NCBI RefSeq assembly: GCF_022347565.1
Contig: NZ_JAKRGH010000005.1
Location: 1 to 64,000, forward strand
DNA: 64,000 nt
From: Vibrio sp. Of7-15
GTDB taxonomy: Bacteria > Pseudomonadota > Gammaproteobacteria > Enterobacterales > Vibrionaceae
Direction: 5' to 3'
Both the position numbers and the translations under genes were made by a program. This document shows, piece by piece, positions 42,264 through 51,694 of the stretch. How positions within the stretch are numbered: the stretch's first letter is position 1; every line of letters begins with the position of its first letter. The notes under the pieces are model-generated. The model worked only from the letters and a program-made list of their open reading frames with translations. It did no database searches and was not told where the DNA came from.

Positions 42264-42980
42264 ATGCATTTTTATCGCTGCTTAAAACCAATCCTCGCCA
42301 TGAGCTTTGATTTGGATGATACACTATACGATAACCGTCCTGTGATCCGTCGTTTAGAATCTGAACTGTTGGTTTGGTTGCACCATCATTACCCTGCTAC
42401 TCGCACGATGACCGCACAAGATTGGCTTGCGGTGAAAATACAGCAAGCTGAGCAAAATCCTGCGTTAAAACATGATGTTACTTTATGGCGTTTTAGACAA
42501 TTAGAGGCTGGTTTTATCGCTTGTGGTTATAAGAAAGAGAGTGCGAAGCAGGCTGCTGAATTAGGCTTAGCTCATGCATTATCACTGAGAAATCAGGTGG
42601 ATGTCCCTGAATTGTCTCACCAAGTATTGGCTAAACTGTCTCAAAAAGTGCCATTAGTAGCACTGACGAACGGTAACGTGGACGCAGAAAAGATTGGTGT
42701 CGCACACTATTTTCGTCATATATTTATGTCCGGTCGTGATGGCCTCGCAAAGCCTCATGCGGATATGTTCGAAAAAAGTGCTGCTAAATTAGCGATACCC
42801 CCTGAAAATATTTTGCATGTTGGGGATCATGTTCGTACTGATGTCATGGGCTCAAAACAGAATGGTTTTCAGGCGTGTTGGTTTAACGACCAACAAAGAC
42901 AATTACATAAAGAACGACGTGTTACTTCACTTCCAGATATAGAAATTAATTGCTTGTCAGAGCTATTGACTCTGATTTGA
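42264..42980 (+). CDS. yigB: HAD-family phosphatase YigB
   Basis: The 238-residue protein has the HAD motifs FDLDDTLYDNRPV (I), LTNGN (II), a lysine in GLAKPHADMFEK (III) and HVGDHVRTDVMG (IV). YigB dephosphorylates 5-amino-6-ribitylamino-uracil phosphate in flavin synthesis and some FMN. The position after xerC supports the symbol. The ATG at 42264 follows GGAGG. Confidence 0.9.
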   Translation: MHFYRCLKPILAMSFDLDDTLYDNRPVIRRLESELLVWLHHHYPATRTMTAQDWLAVKIQQAEQNPALKHDVTLWRFRQLEAGFIACGYKKESAKQAAELGLAHALSLRNQVDVPELSHQVLAKLSQKVPLVALTNGNVDAEKIGVAHYFRHIFMSGRDGLAKPHADMFEKSAAKLAIPPENILHVGDHVRTDVMGSKQNGFQACWFNDQQRQLHKERRVTSLPDIEINCLSELLTLI

Positions 42981-42999
42981 TGACGAAAAAGGAAAATTA

Positions 43000-43635
43000 A
43001 TGAGTTGGAACTTGTCTCCTGCTGATGTATTTCGTGCTTCACCTGTAGTGCCTGTTATGGTGATTAATAAGGTTGAAGATGCGGTCCCAATGGCTAAAGC
43101 ACTGGCTGCTGGTGGGATCAACGTTTTTGAAGTAACACTACGAACGGAAGCGGCATTAGATGCAATTAAAGCGATCCACGAAGCCATGCCAAGTGCATTG
43201 GTTGGTGCGGGTACGGTGATTAACCCTGTTCAATACGATCAAGCGGTTGCCGCTGGTGCGAAATTTGTGATTTCTCCGGGCCATACGCCAACGTTATTAG
43301 CACACGCAAAAACAGCCGATATTCCTCTCATCCCAGGTGTGGCGACGCCATCAGAAGTGATGCGAGCATTAGAGCTGGGCTATGATCATTTGAAGTTTTT
43401 CCCAGCAGACTCATTTGGTGGTGCTAAGGCATTAAAAGCTATCGCTGCGCCATTGCCGCAAGTCCAATTCTGTCCAACGGGTGGTATTAGCCCAAGCAAT
43501 ATTGACCAATATACGTCGTTATCTTGTGTTGCGACGGTCGGCGGTTCATGGATGCTGCCTGTTGATCTGATCGCGAAAGGCGATTGGGATGGCATTACCG
43601 CATTGGCGAAAAAAGCCGTTGAGTTAGCAAGTTAG
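43000..43635 (+). CDS. eda: KDPG/KHG aldolase (Entner-Doudoroff)
   Basis: The protein has 211 residues with the class I aldolase blocks: FEVTLRTEAAL (general base Glu), LVGAGTV, FVISPGHTPTLL and the Schiff-base Lys in YDHLKFFPAD. It splits 2-keto-3-deoxy-6-phosphogluconate to pyruvate and glyceraldehyde phosphate. No edd or gntK lies in the window, so this is an isolated copy 19 bp after yigB. Confidence 0.93.
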   Translation: MSWNLSPADVFRASPVVPVMVINKVEDAVPMAKALAAGGINVFEVTLRTEAALDAIKAIHEAMPSALVGAGTVINPVQYDQAVAAGAKFVISPGHTPTLLAHAKTADIPLIPGVATPSEVMRALELGYDHLKFFPADSFGGAKALKAIAAPLPQVQFCPTGGISPSNIDQYTSLSCVATVGGSWMLPVDLIAKGDWDGITALAKKAVELAS

Positions 43636-43654
43636 TCATTTTTGCTGTTTCATG

Positions 43655-43687
43655 AAAAAGCCCCAGTCGTTGTACTGGGGCTTTTTT
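43655..43687. terminator. Bidirectional terminator between eda and the bufferin operon
   Basis: The stem AAAAAGCCCCAGT/ACTGGGGCTTTTT (43655-43667 and 43674-43686) ends eda on the plus strand and the four-gene operon on the minus strand. Confidence 0.92.
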
Positions 43688-43714
43688 GTTTGAGAATGAG
43701 ACCAAGCTTGGCGA

Positions 43715-44158
43715 TTATGAATCGACTTTCTTTCGTATGAACCTATCGACAGAAAGGGGACCAGCTCCCCATACAATATTAATGAGGATCATCAAGCCCC
43801 ATAATTGGTGATCGTAAAACCCTTTTTCCCATAACAAAGGGTAAGACACCACCGCCACAATATTAAATACAAACAGCACAGCTGCCATAGGGCGAGTGAA
43901 TAACCCCAATGCAATAAAAATAGGCAAAATCAGCTCGGCAGCCGTACCCAGATAGGCGGCCATCTCCCAAGGTAAAATTGGCACTTGGTATTCATACTCA
44001 AACAAATATAAGGTGCTATCCCAGCTGGAGTACTTCACCATCCCCGATTTAAAAAAGACCCACGCGACCCATAATCGGCAAAAGAGCAGGAGCAAAGGCA
44101 CGAAGAGTTGGTTGAGTTTTTCAATAAGTCGGTCGTATTGATTGAGTAAAGCTTGCAT
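43715..44158 (-). CDS. DoxX-family membrane protein of a bufferin-type operon
   Basis: This 147-residue protein has four hydrophobic segments and the DoxX family pattern (CRLWVAWVFFKSGMVKYSSW, AELILPIFIALGLFTRP). DoxX proteins are inner-membrane and commonly linked to thiol redox. It is the last gene of an operon whose order matches bufABCD. I chose the ATG at 44158 because GGAGG precedes it and it starts just after the DUF2063 gene ends. Confidence 0.85.
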   Translation of the reverse strand: MQALLNQYDRLIEKLNQLFVPLLLLFCRLWVAWVFFKSGMVKYSSWDSTLYLFEYEYQVPILPWEMAAYLGTAAELILPIFIALGLFTRPMAAVLFVFNIVAVVSYPLLWEKGFYDHQLWGLMILINIVWGAGPLSVDRFIRKKVDS

Positions 44159-44159
44159 G

Positions 44160-44924
44160 TCATGCCTCCTCGATGCCGCTAAAATGGGAAAAAATGTGTT
44201 GTTCAACCAATGTAACCAAAGGGTCTAGCATGGCTTCGGTGGCACTGCCTAATGGCTGCCTGGCTTGGCTATGAGTAATTAAGTCTACTCCAGCTTTAGT
44301 TGTTGGGATGACCGTTTGTTGGGTGTGTGATGGCAAAACGATCATCCATTCTGGCTGGTTTAAATCTAGGGCTTCAACGGAATCGTTGTTGACCATATTC
44401 CAAATAGACGCAATAGGGTAAACAGAACCAAAGGTCAGCACATAAGGGTGAACATGCAGCTGTAAATCCTGATATTGGTGAGGTGAAAGTGTGACCAATT
44501 GTTCGATGGGAAATCGAGATGGTGATGGCGTTTGTAAAGAAGCCCGATCGACTAACCATTCTAGTTTAGCGAGATCGACCAGATAAGGAACCGCTTCAAT
44601 GAGTTGAGGAATTGCCTGTAAGGTAGTATCAAACCCTTCTCCGTAATGGGTGACATCTCCCTGTTGAAGTGGCGTGCTAAGCACATGCTGTCGAGCCACT
44701 TGCTCAAAACATTCCTCTCCCACTAAGGCCTGAATACAAGGGTAAGTGGCTGCCAATACTTCGATTAGGCTGATGATAAAATTATTGCGATACAGCTGCA
44801 GAAGTTCGTCTGATTGGAACGTATTTTCGACTACATGGCACTGGGCTTCTTGATAATGCAGTGATTGTGAAAACTGCTGCTGCAATTGAGCCAGTGAAGG
44901 GGGAGATGATTGGCTCATACGCAC
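44160..44924 (-). CDS. DUF2063 partner protein of a DUF692/MNIO enzyme (BufC/MbnC-like)
   Basis: The 254-residue product has the N-terminal DUF2063 pattern (LQLYRNNFIISLIEVLAATYP) and a C-terminal part of lower conservation. In bufferin and methanobactin loci this protein binds the precursor and presents it to the iron enzyme. It overlaps the DUF692 gene by 10 bp and sits 1 bp before the DoxX gene, which points to stoichiometric, coupled expression. Confidence 0.9.
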   Translation of the reverse strand: MRMSQSSPPSLAQLQQQFSQSLHYQEAQCHVVENTFQSDELLQLYRNNFIISLIEVLAATYPCIQALVGEECFEQVARQHVLSTPLQQGDVTHYGEGFDTTLQAIPQLIEAVPYLVDLAKLEWLVDRASLQTPSPSRFPIEQLVTLSPHQYQDLQLHVHPYVLTFGSVYPIASIWNMVNNDSVEALDLNQPEWMIVLPSHTQQTVIPTTKAGVDLITHSQARQPLGSATEAMLDPLVTLVEQHIFSHFSGIEEA

Positions 44925-45784
44925 TCCTTATGAGGCCGCAAATTCGTGAGTATCCTACTGGCTTTTAGCGCTTCATTTAGGAGAACTTCGGGCTCTGGAA
45001 TGTCTGAATCCCACTCAATAAGCGTGCGCCTTGGGCCATGTTGAGTCACCCAGTTTTGGTAGAGTTGCCAGACTTCAGGGGTAACAGGTTTGCTGTGGGT
45101 ATCTAGCCAGATTTCACCTTGTTCCACTTCTTTTATGGTGAAGCCCGCCAAATGGATTTCATCCACCACTAGTGGGTTGATGGCAGCGACATAATCGTGA
45201 GCACTAAAACCATGATTGAATGCCGATACATGAATATTGTTAAAATCGAGCAGTAGGCGGCAGTCGGTACGACGTTGTACTTCAGATAAAAACTCCCACT
45301 CAGGAATGGTGGAATGTTCAAAACGTAAGTAGCTAGAAGGGTTTTCAATCAGGAGTTGTCGGTCTAATTGATGCTGAACTTGGTCGAGGTTACGGCAGAA
45401 AATATTCAAGGCTTCTTCGGTATAAGGCAGTGGCAATAAATCATTAAAATATTGCCCATTAACCGAGCTCCAGCTGAGATGATCGGAGACGAAAATGGGT
45501 TCAATGTCATGAATGAGCGTCTTGAGCTTTTGAACATGCCGTTGGTTAATAGGATCAACGGAGCCGAGTGATAACCCAATACCATGACAGCTGATCTCAT
45601 AGCGCTGAGCAAGGTTTCGTAAGGCCTGATAAGACGGTGAATGAGGTTCAAAATAATTTTCGCTGTGGATTTCTAACCACGATAGTGATGGTGTCTCATT
45701 TAAAAAATAAGGTATGTGTGGGTGACGAAGCCCCACGCCCACGGCTGAATGGTAAGAAGTAGTCATAGACGCAGAGCCCATCAA
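44915..45784 (-). CDS. DUF692 multinuclear non-haem iron oxidative enzyme (BufB-like)
   Basis: The 289-residue TIM-barrel protein has the metal-ligand blocks of the DUF692/MbnB (MNIO) family: EIHSENYF, CHGIGLSLGS, FVSDHLSW, LIENPSSYL, LLDFNNIHVSAFNHG, EIHLAGF and DTHSKPV. These enzymes modify cysteines of a ribosomal peptide, in bufferins to thiooxazoles. It follows the DUF2282 precursor gene by 12 bp. ATGs at 45784, 45781 and 45766 are possible starts. Confidence 0.93.
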   Translation of the reverse strand: MMGSASMTTSYHSAVGVGLRHPHIPYFLNETPSLSWLEIHSENYFEPHSPSYQALRNLAQRYEISCHGIGLSLGSVDPINQRHVQKLKTLIHDIEPIFVSDHLSWSSVNGQYFNDLLPLPYTEEALNIFCRNLDQVQHQLDRQLLIENPSSYLRFEHSTIPEWEFLSEVQRRTDCRLLLDFNNIHVSAFNHGFSAHDYVAAINPLVVDEIHLAGFTIKEVEQGEIWLDTHSKPVTPEVWQLYQNWVTQHGPRRTLIEWDSDIPEPEVLLNEALKASRILTNLRPHKECV

Positions 45785-45796
45785 AAGTAAGTGGAA

Positions 45797-46060
45797 TTAA
45801 GACGATTGTGTGCTGCCGCCAGCAAGACGAGCACATAGACCTTTTGGCACCATCATGAAGGCGTCTTTCTGGCCATCGACTTTGGATGTGCCAGCGCATG
45901 AGCTACTTTTTGTTGCACAGTCATTTTTGCCCGCTTTTGCCACGCCATAGCATTTTTCTTTAGAAGCAGCGTGTGCTTCTGTTGCGGTAAGTGCAGTGCC
46001 GCCCAGTGCTAAAAGTCCCGTTACTGCCGTTGCAATCGCTAAATTTGCTTTTTTCATCAT
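45797..46060 (-). CDS. DUF2282 bufferin-type RiPP precursor
   Basis: This 87-residue protein has a signal peptide (KKANLAIATAVTGLLALGG... cut after AHA, about residue 31) and a small cysteine-rich mature part with Cys37, 48, 55 and 76, in the family pattern EKCYGVAKAGKNDC. In the characterised bufferins these cysteines are modified and the exported peptide binds copper. The ATG pair at 46060/46057 follows GAGGA. The frame is open to 46201 but the extra 47 residues are not family-like. Confidence 0.9.
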   Translation of the reverse strand: MMKKANLAIATAVTGLLALGGTALTATEAHAASKEKCYGVAKAGKNDCATKSSSCAGTSKVDGQKDAFMMVPKGLCARLAGGSTQSS

Positions 46061-46320
46061 TCGTTCCTCTTGATGGTTGAGTGCCGCGTTATGTGTGCGA
46101 GCTTTCTGGTAATGGCTTAGTTGTGTTTGCTTATTTATTAGATTTGTTAACTGAATGTAAACGCCTCTTGCCATATAAGAACGAGTTACATCAGAATTCA
46201 TTTCATAAATAGTGAAAAAAATTCATCAATCTATTTATGTAATTACAGCACTATTGAGTGTAGGCAAGCTTTGCCATTGTGAGAAATTTAACCGAAACAA
46301 GCATTCTGAGTTTAAGCTGG

Positions 46321-46349
46321 TATAATCAAATCAATGTATAAATAACCAG
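46321..46349 (+). promoter_or_regulatory. uvrD promoter region with LexA-like box
   Basis: TATAAT at 46321-46326 is a perfect -10. Eight bases later ATGTATAAATAACCAG (46334-46349) matches the LexA consensus CTGTATATATATACAG at 12 of 16 positions, with the right CAG arm intact and the left CTG changed to ATG. uvrD is an SOS gene in E. coli, so this is plausible. I found no good -35. Confidence 0.5.
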
Positions 46350-46358
46350 TGTGATTTG

Positions 46359-48530
46359 ATGGACGTTTCTTTTTTACTCGATGGTCTGAATGACAAACAA
46401 CGTGAAGCGGTTGGTGCCTCTCTTGAAAATCTGCTTGTGCTAGCGGGGGCGGGAAGTGGCAAAACACGAGTACTTGTTCATCGAATAGCCTGGTTAATGC
46501 AGGTAGAACAAGCCTCGCCGTTTTCCATTATGTCGGTAACCTTTACCAACAAGGCGGCGTCTGAAATGCGTGGTCGTATTCAAGAATTAATGGAAGGCAG
46601 CACCTCTGGGATGTGGAATGGTACTTTCCACGGTATCTGCCACCGTATTTTACGTGCGCACTATCTGGATGCGAAGCTGCCTGAAGACTTCCACATTATT
46701 GACTCCGATGATCAGCTGCGTTTATTAAAGCGTCTGATCAAAGCGCAAAACCTCGATGAGAAACACTGGCCACCCCGTCAGGCGGCTTGGTTCATTAATG
46801 GTAAAAAAGACGAAGGTCTGCGCCCGAATGACATCGAAACCTTTAACGATCCCATTACGAAAACGTGGTTGCAGGTATACAGCGCGTACCAAGAAGCGTG
46901 TGATCGTGCTGGTTTAGTGGATTTTGCTGAAATATTACTGCGTTGTCATGAATTGCTGCGTGATAAAAAACACATTCGTGAACATTACCAAGCACGCTTT
47001 AAACACATTTTGGTGGATGAGTTCCAAGACACCAACAACATCCAATACGCGTGGCTGAGAATGATGGCTGGCCCAGATTGTAAAGTGATGATCGTGGGTG
47101 ATGATGACCAGTCTATTTATGGCTGGCGCGGTGCAAAAATTGAAAATATTCAACGCTTTTTGGACGAGTTCCAAGAGGCGCGTACCATTCGATTAGAGCA
47201 AAATTACCGCTCGACGGGCAACATTTTGAATGCGGCCAACGAGTTGATCGTGAACAACACCGATCGAATGGGCAAAGAACTGTGGACCGATGGCGGTGAA
47301 GGTGAGTTGATCTCGGTGTATTCCGCGTTTAATGATTTGGATGAAGCGCGTTTCACGGTGAATAAGATCAAAGAGTGGCAAGCCAAAGGCGGCGCGCTGA
47401 AAGACACGGCTATGCTGTATCGTAACAATGCGCAATCTCGTGTATTGGAAGAAGCCTTAATCCAAGGTGGTTTGCCATATCGCATTTATGGCGGCATGCG
47501 ATTCTTCGAACGCCAAGAGATCAAAGATGCGTTGGGTTATTTACGTTTAATGGCTAACCGCAATGATGATGCGTCGTTTGAGCGTGTGGTGAATACCCCA
47601 ACCCGTGGGCTTGGTGATAAAACGTTAGAAACCATTCGCTTTGCGGCCCGTGATCGTGGGGCGACGTTATGGGAAACCAGTATCGCCTTATTGGATGAAA
47701 AAGTCCTAGCTGGCCGAGCAGCGGGGGCATTAAGCCGTTTTGTGGAATTGATTAATGCACTGGAAGATGACACGGCAGAGCTGCCATTGCATGAACAGAC
47801 GGATCAGGTGATTAAAAGCTCGGGTTTGTTTGCCATGTACGAGCAAGAAAAAGGGGAGAAATCCAAAGCTCGCATCGAAAACTTGGAAGAGTTGGTGACC
47901 GCGACCCGCCAGTTTGAAAAGCCAGAAGAAGCCGAAGACATGACCTTGCTGTCGGCTTTCTTATCTCATGCGGCCTTGGAAGCTGGTGAAGGCCAAGCCG
48001 ACGAATTTGATGATGCGGTTCAGCTCATGACACTGCACAGTGCAAAAGGGTTGGAGTTCCCGATTGTGTTTATGGTGGGTGTGGAAGAAGGCATGTTCCC
48101 AAGCCAAATGTCGGCGGAAGAAGCGGGTCGTCTCGAAGAAGAGCGTCGTCTTTGCTACGTAGGTATGACACGAGCGATGGAAAAACTGTATATCACTTAT
48201 GCGGAAATGCGTCGTTTGTATGGCCAAGATAAGTACCACAAACCATCGCGTTTTATTCGTGAGCTGCCGGAGAACTGTGTTGAAGAAGTACGCATGAAAG
48301 CACAAGTTAGCCGACCTGCTAGCTCTGGCCGTTTTAGCCAGCAAGCGGTCAAAGACAACTTTAATGAAACGGGCTTTAACTTAGGTCAGCGTGTTCAGCA
48401 TGCTATTTTTGGCGAAGGCACCATCATCAACTTTGAAGGCAGTGGTCCACAAGGCCGAGTTCAGGTGGCGTTTAATGGTGAAGGCATTAAGTGGTTGGTG
48501 ACTCAATACGCAAAATTAGAAGCGTTATAG
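46359..48530 (+). CDS. uvrD: DNA helicase II UvrD
   Basis: UvrD (723 residues) is the superfamily 1 3'-5' helicase of nucleotide-excision and mismatch repair. Motifs are LAGAGSGKTRVL, ILVDEFQDTN, VGDDDQSIYGWRGA, LEQNYRSTGNI, LMTLHSAKGLEFPIVF and LCYVGMTRA, and the C-terminal Tudor-like GQRVQHAIFGEGTI is present. The ATG at 46359 is preferred to a TTG three bases earlier. A terminator follows. Confidence 0.97.
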   Translation: MDVSFLLDGLNDKQREAVGASLENLLVLAGAGSGKTRVLVHRIAWLMQVEQASPFSIMSVTFTNKAASEMRGRIQELMEGSTSGMWNGTFHGICHRILRAHYLDAKLPEDFHIIDSDDQLRLLKRLIKAQNLDEKHWPPRQAAWFINGKKDEGLRPNDIETFNDPITKTWLQVYSAYQEACDRAGLVDFAEILLRCHELLRDKKHIREHYQARFKHILVDEFQDTNNIQYAWLRMMAGPDCKVMIVGDDDQSIYGWRGAKIENIQRFLDEFQEARTIRLEQNYRSTGNILNAANELIVNNTDRMGKELWTDGGEGELISVYSAFNDLDEARFTVNKIKEWQAKGGALKDTAMLYRNNAQSRVLEEALIQGGLPYRIYGGMRFFERQEIKDALGYLRLMANRNDDASFERVVNTPTRGLGDKTLETIRFAARDRGATLWETSIALLDEKVLAGRAAGALSRFVELINALEDDTAELPLHEQTDQVIKSSGLFAMYEQEKGEKSKARIENLEELVTATRQFEKPEEAEDMTLLSAFLSHAALEAGEGQADEFDDAVQLMTLHSAKGLEFPIVFMVGVEEGMFPSQMSAEEAGRLEEERRLCYVGMTRAMEKLYITYAEMRRLYGQDKYHKPSRFIRELPENCVEEVRMKAQVSRPASSGRFSQQAVKDNFNETGFNLGQRVQHAIFGEGTIINFEGSGPQGRVQVAFNGEGIKWLVTQYAKLEAL

Positions 48531-48552
48531 TTTTTTAAAGCATGGATTGAAT

Positions 48553-48585
48553 AAAAAATGGGCTCGCAGTGAGCCCATTTTTTTA
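48553..48585. terminator. Bidirectional terminator between uvrD and ggt
   Basis: The stem ATGGGCTC/GAGCCCAT (48558-48565 and 48571-48578), extended by A/T pairing, has T tracts in both directions. Confidence 0.92.
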
Positions 48586-48604
48586 TCTGTAAATCTACCG
48601 GTTT

Positions 48605-50377
48605 TTATTGGCCAATCGCGCGGCCTTCACGGCGTGGATCGGCGGCGCCTTCTAGGCCGTCATCGGTAATTCGAATCGCATGAACGCCTGAGTTTAAATC
48701 GCGTACATTTACTTTATAGCCCATTTTTTCGAGTGGTTGCTGATAGTTCACCGCCGATGTTCCGGCTTCGACATCGAAAGCACCAAAACGGTTGATCAGA
48801 TGAGGTTGGTTGACCGCTTGCTGGATATCCATGTCCCACTGGGTGTGCGCAATGATGGTTTTTGCGACGTACCCGATGATACGGCTACCACCTGGAGAAC
48901 CAATGGCCATATAGGGCTCATCGTCTTTCATCATGATGGTGGGTGCCATGGAAGAACGAGGACGTTTACCCGGCTCAATGCGGTTGGCGATTGGAATGCC
49001 ATTATTATGAGTACGGAAAGAAAAATCCGTTAACTCATTATTGAGCATAAATCCGCGCACCATCAGGCGAGAGCCAAAGGCATTTTCGATACTGGCGGTG
49101 ATGGAAACCACGTTACCTTCTTTGTCCACAATGCTGAAGTGGCTGGTGGAAGGCAGCTCGATGGATTCATCATTGGCCAGCGTCATGGCGTATGACCATG
49201 GTGGCTCACCTGGACTGACTGCGGTAAGTGCTAGGTTTGGTTTAATGAGTGCTGCACGCTGTTTTAAGTAATCGGGATCCAGTAGGCCTTCTGTTGGCAT
49301 CGGCACAAAATCACTGTCTGCTATATAACGACCACGGTCAGCAAAGGCCAAACGAGAAGCTTCGCCGATGATCTGCCAGCTTTGTGGGTTATCTGCCCCT
49401 AATTTGGCCAGATCAAAGTGGCTGGTGATGGACAGAATTTGGTTGAGGGTAAGTGCACCAGAGCTTGGGGGCCCCATGCCACATACATCAAATTGCTGAT
49501 ATTCAGAGCACACAGGTTCGCGCTCGATGGTTCGGTAGCTAGTAAAATCATGCAAACTCAGGACGCCTGGATTGCTGGCTTGTTGCACGGTTTTGACGAT
49601 GTCTTTAGCAATATCACCGCTATAAAAGGCTTGCTCTCCTTGATCGGCAATGGCTTGCAATGTGGCGGCGTATTCTGGGTTTTTTAAGATCTCACCAGCT
49701 TTTTTCGGACTACCATCGCTGTGTAAAAAATACGCTTTGGTGGTTGGGAATGTGGTTAAGCGCTGTTGGTCTTTTTCGATCAAAGCGGCTAATCGTGGGC
49801 TGATGGCAAAGCCGCTTTCAGCAATGCGAATGGCAGGCTCGATGATTTTTTTCCAATCGAGTTTGCCATATTTTTGATGAGTATCCCAAAGCAGTTTGAT
49901 GGTTCCCGGAGTACCAACTGAGCGGCCACCGACAACGGCATCAAAGAATTTTAATGGCTCGCCTTTTTCATTTTGGAATAGGGTTGGAGTTACATCGCGT
50001 GGGGCGGTTTCGCGGCCATCATAGCTGGTTAGGCGTTTGTTTTTTTCATCCCAGTACACCAGAAATGCACCACCACCAATGCCAGATGATTGAGGTTCCA
50101 CCAACCCCAGCACCAGCTGTACAGCGACCATAGCGTCAATGGCACTGCCGCCTTGCTGAAGAATATCGGCCCCTACTTGGCTGGCTTGTGGGTTGGCCGC
50201 AGAGACCATCCACTCTTTGGCGGTGACCAAATTTTTTTGTTCTAGCCCCGTGGCATGCTCAGGGGCGACATTGTCTGTGGTTTGACTGGCATTTGCGGCT
50301 GAAACAAAAGCCAGCTGGCTCGCGATGAACCAGCACAGTGGGGTGATTTTCCTTTTGAGGGTATTTCTTTGCATCAT
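48605..50377 (-). CDS. ggt: Gamma-glutamyltransferase
   Basis: Ggt (590 residues) hydrolyses or transfers the gamma-glutamyl group of glutathione in the periplasm. A signal peptide (PLCWFIASQLAFVSAANA) starts the protein. The large-subunit block GGSAIDAMVAVQLVLGL and GIGGGAFLVY are followed by the self-cleavage site with the catalytic Thr in PSTSHFSIVD. The ATG at 50377 has GGAG. The frame runs to 50572 but overlaps rarD. It lies 95 bp after rarD. Confidence 0.95.
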   Translation of the reverse strand: MMQRNTLKRKITPLCWFIASQLAFVSAANASQTTDNVAPEHATGLEQKNLVTAKEWMVSAANPQASQVGADILQQGGSAIDAMVAVQLVLGLVEPQSSGIGGGAFLVYWDEKNKRLTSYDGRETAPRDVTPTLFQNEKGEPLKFFDAVVGGRSVGTPGTIKLLWDTHQKYGKLDWKKIIEPAIRIAESGFAISPRLAALIEKDQQRLTTFPTTKAYFLHSDGSPKKAGEILKNPEYAATLQAIADQGEQAFYSGDIAKDIVKTVQQASNPGVLSLHDFTSYRTIEREPVCSEYQQFDVCGMGPPSSGALTLNQILSITSHFDLAKLGADNPQSWQIIGEASRLAFADRGRYIADSDFVPMPTEGLLDPDYLKQRAALIKPNLALTAVSPGEPPWSYAMTLANDESIELPSTSHFSIVDKEGNVVSITASIENAFGSRLMVRGFMLNNELTDFSFRTHNNGIPIANRIEPGKRPRSSMAPTIMMKDDEPYMAIGSPGGSRIIGYVAKTIIAHTQWDMDIQQAVNQPHLINRFGAFDVEAGTSAVNYQQPLEKMGYKVNVRDLNSGVHAIRITDDGLEGAADPRREGRAIGQ

Positions 50378-50471
50378 GTACTCCTTATTGTTATGGCAAG
50401 AGAGTGACAGCAGAGAAAATACTCGTCTATTTATTGAGTTAAAAAATGTGTGTTTTATATCATATTTGGCT

Positions 50472-51395
50472 TTATTCTGTTTCCAAAGCCAACCGAGTTT
50501 GCTTACGGTTTTTGCGGCTATGGGTAAATGCATCAAAGGTAAAAATAAGTAATGCGCCCCAAATAAACGCAAAGGTGATGCCTTTATCTAACGTGAAGGC
50601 TTCGTCGTAAATGACCACGGCTAACAGAAACATTAAACTAGGGCCAATGTATTGGAAAAAGCCAAGCGTTGAGAGTTTCAGCCTCGTTGCTGCTCCTGTA
50701 AAACACAGCAGTGGTAAGGTGGTTACAATGCCAGCGGCGATCAGCAAGATATTCAGTTGTGTTGGGTTGGCAGCAAAATCTGAGGTTGGGCTCTGAGCGA
50801 TAAACAGTAAATAAATGGCTGCAATGGGTAACATGACGCAGGTTTCTATGAACAACCCGGTTTGGGCATCCAAGTTCACTTTTTTGCGTAACAACCCATA
50901 AAAGCCAAAAGTGAATGCCAGCGCCAGTGCCACAACGGGAATAGAGCCAAATGTGATCAGCTGTACTAGCACTCCAATGCCAGCACAGGCCACCGCTAGC
51001 CACTGTATTTTACGTAATCTTTCCCCTAAGAAAATCATCCCCAATACCACGTTGATCAGTGGGTTAATGTAATACCCCAAACTGGCATCTAACATGTGGT
51101 TGAAATTGACCGCCCAAATAAAAATCAGCCAGTTGGTACCCACAAGTAAGGATGTGCTCACCAGATAGAGCATTTTTTGTTTGGAAGTAAATGTTTTAGC
51201 GACGGTACGCCAGCCTTTATTAAGAAAAATTAGCCCAGCGAGGAAAAAGAAAGACCAAATTACACGATGGCTTAAGATCTCAAATGGCGCTACCTCTTGC
51301 AGCGCTTTGAAATAAATCGGGGCGATCCCCCACATGGTGTAGGCACCAAGAGCGAATAAAATACCCTGACGAGTACGTTGTTGTTCGTTAGTCAT
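50472..51395 (-). CDS. rarD: RarD family EamA transporter
   Basis: The protein has 307 residues and about ten membrane segments. The RarD opening GILFALGAYTMWGIAPIYFK and the NWLIFIWAVN block are typical. RarD was linked to chloramphenicol resistance in Pseudomonas. Its true substrate is unknown. It is on the minus strand before ggt and divergent from recQ. The 299 bp to recQ hold no gene that I can support. Confidence 0.93.
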   Translation of the reverse strand: MTNEQQRTRQGILFALGAYTMWGIAPIYFKALQEVAPFEILSHRVIWSFFFLAGLIFLNKGWRTVAKTFTSKQKMLYLVSTSLLVGTNWLIFIWAVNFNHMLDASLGYYINPLINVVLGMIFLGERLRKIQWLAVACAGIGVLVQLITFGSIPVVALALAFTFGFYGLLRKKVNLDAQTGLFIETCVMLPIAAIYLLFIAQSPTSDFAANPTQLNILLIAAGIVTTLPLLCFTGAATRLKLSTLGFFQYIGPSLMFLLAVVIYDEAFTLDKGITFAFIWGALLIFTFDAFTHSRKNRKQTRLALETE

Positions 51396-51694
51396 AATTA
51401 TGGTCAGTCTTCATGTTTATGGCTGTGCGAAAGGGAGTGAAGAAAATGGGGCGCATCAGCAGTCAGCGAGTAAAGTTCAGCCAGTATAGAGGGCAATGCT
51501 GGTATAAATCCATTAAATAGTGAGTTCTCTATTACTACTTGAGTGTATGAGTATTTTGTTCTAATTGCAGCAGTGGTTATTGAGCCTTACATATTGTGAG
51601 TTTTAAAAAGCGATGCGTGATTGTTCGATTCTTATTGGAGTCACGCCTTTAGCCAGCTAAAATAGCCAGCCCAAAATGAGCACAGAGTACAATC

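Noticed and set aside
46060-46200. ECF-type promoter for the bufferin operon (TGTAAC ... CGTT on the minus strand)
   Set aside because: The spacing of about 20 bases is longer than the usual 16-17, so the match is not convincing.
51600-51660. Hairpin GCGTGA...TCACGC before recQ
   Set aside because: The arms are 6 bp with a long loop and only CTTT after it. This is too weak to call a terminator or regulatory RNA.
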